Source: a bacterium
GTDB taxonomy: Bacteria > Spirochaetota > UBA4802 > UBA5550
Reading direction: 5' to 3'
Assembly (NCBI GenBank): GCA_024224995.1
Contig: JAAENB010000530.1
Location: 1-6,046 of the forward strand
DNA length: 6,046 nucleotides
Part shown: in pieces, positions 5,253 through 6,046 of the stretch
Layout: the number at the start of each line of letters is the position of its first letter
How positions within the stretch are numbered: the first letter of the stretch is position 1
The notes under the pieces: model-generated
What the model was told of the DNA's origin: nothing
Seen by the model: only the letters and a program-made list of their open reading frames with translations
Database searches by the model: none
Made by a program: the position numbers and the translations under genes

Positions 5253-5570
5253 TTAGAAAAGAGTTTTTATCTCTTCAAAGGCGGTTTCTTTGTTGGCTAT
5301 CTTTGTTTTGCGGATTGCTTTTCTTAGTATATTATCCCACTGTTTTTCCGGCTGCATTTCTTTAAGGTCTTCTATTAATTCAAGGATGTTCAAGTCATCC
5401 ATTGTGTTAAAAATAACTGAATCGTCATACATAAATAAACTAAATAATTTATCTATGTAATTTCCTACACTGAGTTCGTCACGAGCGCCGGCACGCTTTG
5501 CTGTATTATCACTTTTTTTGGCTGCACGGCGTAAATCCCTTTCATGTCTGTTTAAATCGGTCTGTTTCAT
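5253..5570 (-). CDS. Hypothetical protein, 105 aa, charged and helical
   Basis: I do not recognise a family. The ATG (5570-5568) has AAAAGG about 7 nt upstream, and a convincing intrinsic terminator follows the stop, so a real expressed gene is likely. The first 32 residues are strongly basic and hydrophilic (RHERDLRRAAKKSDNTAKR within 8-26), suggesting a disordered or nucleic-acid-binding tail. The rest (about 33-105) looks all-helical, with hydrophobic positions spaced as in a small helical bundle (YIDKLFSLFMYDD, LNILELIEDLKEM), and ends in EEIKTLF. There is no signal peptide, membrane segment or cysteine, so it is probably cytoplasmic. Its neighbours give no clue to function. No clear promoter is seen upstream. 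Confidence 0.6.
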   Translation of the reverse strand: MKQTDLNRHERDLRRAAKKSDNTAKRAGARDELSVGNYIDKLFSLFMYDDSVIFNTMDDLNILELIEDLKEMQPEKQWDNILRKAIRKTKIANKETAFEEIKTLF

Positions 5571-5756
5571 ATTTCTACCTTTTCTTATTTTGAGTTAGGA
5601 CATACTTTTAGAAGAAGACTATGAAGGCTAGTAAAAATTTAAAAAAATTCAGGTTCTCCTTCTTAATTCTTCGAATTTTGTTATATTAATAAGACTGCTG
5701 ACCTTGATTAGTGTATATTTTTGCAATAGTGTTTATATAAAATTAGACTGAGATCA

Positions 5757-5784
5757 GTTGCCGGTTGGCAGTTGGCAGTTGGCA
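5757..5784 (+). repeat. Tandem GTTGGCA repeat, three exact copies plus one degenerate
   Basis: GTTGGCA is present at 5764-5770, 5771-5777 and 5778-5784, preceded by the imperfect unit GTTGCCG (5757-5763). Heptamer arrays of this kind are slippage-prone intergenic repeats. No gene is close enough to suggest phase variation. Confidence 0.75.
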
Positions 5785-5835
5785 GAGTTCCGGGAAGCAG
5801 TCTCTTTTATTCCCAATCCTCTTTTTAATCAGTTT

Positions 5836-5867
5836 CTGACCTATTTTTCCCGCCGGGGCGGGGTCAG
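5836..5867. repeat. Nested GC-rich palindrome
   Basis: The outer arms CTGACC (5836-5841) and GGTCAG (5862-5867) enclose an inner stem CCGCC/GGCGG (5850-5854 and 5857-5861). A further inverse pair, CCTATTT (5840-5846) and AAATAGG (5890-5896), lies around it. It is probably an intergenic repeat element and is not linked to a gene. Confidence 0.4.
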
Positions 5868-5937
5868 GTGCTCTTAAGAAATTGATCTGAAATAGGGCCT
5901 GTTCCCGAAGATCTTACCCGGAGCTCTGCTCTGTCCA

Positions 5938-5953
5938 CGGGGTTGAAACCCCG
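5938..5953. repeat. Hairpin CGGGGTT-GA-AACCCCG
   Basis: Perfect 7-nt complementary arms surround a 2-nt centre (practically a 6-bp stem with a TGAA loop), followed by AGCTACATG. 'GGGGTTGAAACCCC' followed by 'GCTACA' resembles a style of intergenic palindrome found in several bacterial phyla. This is an impression from memory only. Confidence 0.4.
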
Positions 5954-5966
5954 AGCTACATGACTC

Positions 5967-5984
5967 CACCCCTGGGGTGTTTTT
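5967..5984 (+). terminator. Terminator-like hairpin followed by T5
   Basis: CACCCC (5967-5972) and GGGGTG (5974-5979) are complementary around one T. A realistic stem is four to five base pairs, followed by TTTTT (5980-5984). No plus-strand gene ends nearby, so it may be part of the repeat cluster and not a working terminator. Confidence 0.3.
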
Positions 5985-6046
5985 GTCCCGGGTCAACTCC
6001 TGAAAATATCCATACCTGGTATACAATTCAAGCCCATTGCAATAAT

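Larger units (their letters stand above)
5571..6046. other. Right-hand intergenic region without a convincing gene
   Basis: This stretch of 476 bp holds an AT-rich part (5571-5755), then GC-richer repeats: a 7-bp tandem repeat (5757-5784), a nested palindrome (5836-5867), a copy of TTACCCGGAGCT (5914-5925), a hairpin (5938-5953) and a terminator-like hairpin with T5 (5967-5984). A 22-codon plus-strand frame (5621-5689) begins with Lys-rich then hydrophobic residues, like a signal peptide, but stops at once. I find no longer protein-like frame on either strand up to the window edge. Confidence 0.6.

Noticed and set aside
5600..5670. AAGGAG on the minus strand followed by CTG and a 14-codon hydrophobic frame
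   Set aside because: The start codon is non-standard and too close to the AAGGAG, and the frame is tiny. It may be a decayed gene start, but this cannot be supported.
5621..5689. 22-codon plus-strand frame resembling a signal peptide start
   Set aside because: It stops right after a short hydrophobic stretch, has only a weak purine-rich upstream sequence, and is too short to support as a gene.
1..6046. CRISPR array, tRNA or rRNA genes, transposase
   Set aside because: No regularly spaced repeats with spacers, no tRNA-like or rRNA-like sequence and no transposase reading frame could be seen.

Overview
The window is AT-rich bacterial DNA. Two proteins have lipoprotein signal peptides, which implies a diderm cell envelope. 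I cannot name the organism. The relaxed lipobox of the first lipoprotein and the GC-rich 'GGAGCG-AAGCGGAGC' style intergenic repeats would fit a spirochaete or another AT-rich diderm, but this is a low-confidence impression.

Layout, left to right. Positions 1-1109 (minus strand) hold the N-terminal 369 codons of a nonribosomal peptide synthetase (NRPS)-type condensation domain protein. It starts at a GTG inside the window and runs off the left edge, so it is easily missed. Positions 1110-1484 are a divergent intergenic region. It holds a pair of 11-bp direct repeats exactly 21 bp apart and a good sigma-70-type promoter driving the plus-strand gene at 1485-3185, a full-length lipoprotein of the 5'-nucleotidase (UshA/YfkN) family. 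A convergent minus-strand gene (3319-3723) encodes a small three-helix membrane protein resembling DUF5362. Positions 3724-4254 are a long non-coding stretch rich in GC-rich palindromes and short tandem repeats. Positions 4255-4935 (minus) encode a lipoprotein with a coiled-coil stalk and a phage tail-collar-like domain. Upstream of it lies the C-terminal remnant of a GNAT acetyltransferase on the plus strand (5036-5224). A minus-strand gene of unknown function (5253-5570) follows. Its likely terminator lies inside the GNAT remnant. Positions 5571-6046 hold no convincing gene but contain a 7-bp tandem repeat and several GC-rich hairpins.

The genes do not form one operon. Each appears to be its own transcription unit, separated by repeat-laden spacers. 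This looks like an accessory, rearranged region beside the start of a peptide-synthetase locus. The most notable items are the partial NRPS gene with its paired upstream repeats, the 5'-nucleotidase with an intact metal site but a divergent nucleoside-pocket motif, the membrane-anchored collar-domain lipoprotein bounded by a 9-bp inverted repeat next to a truncated GNAT gene, and the palindrome island at 3770-4250. I do not see a complete new defence or mobile system in this window.
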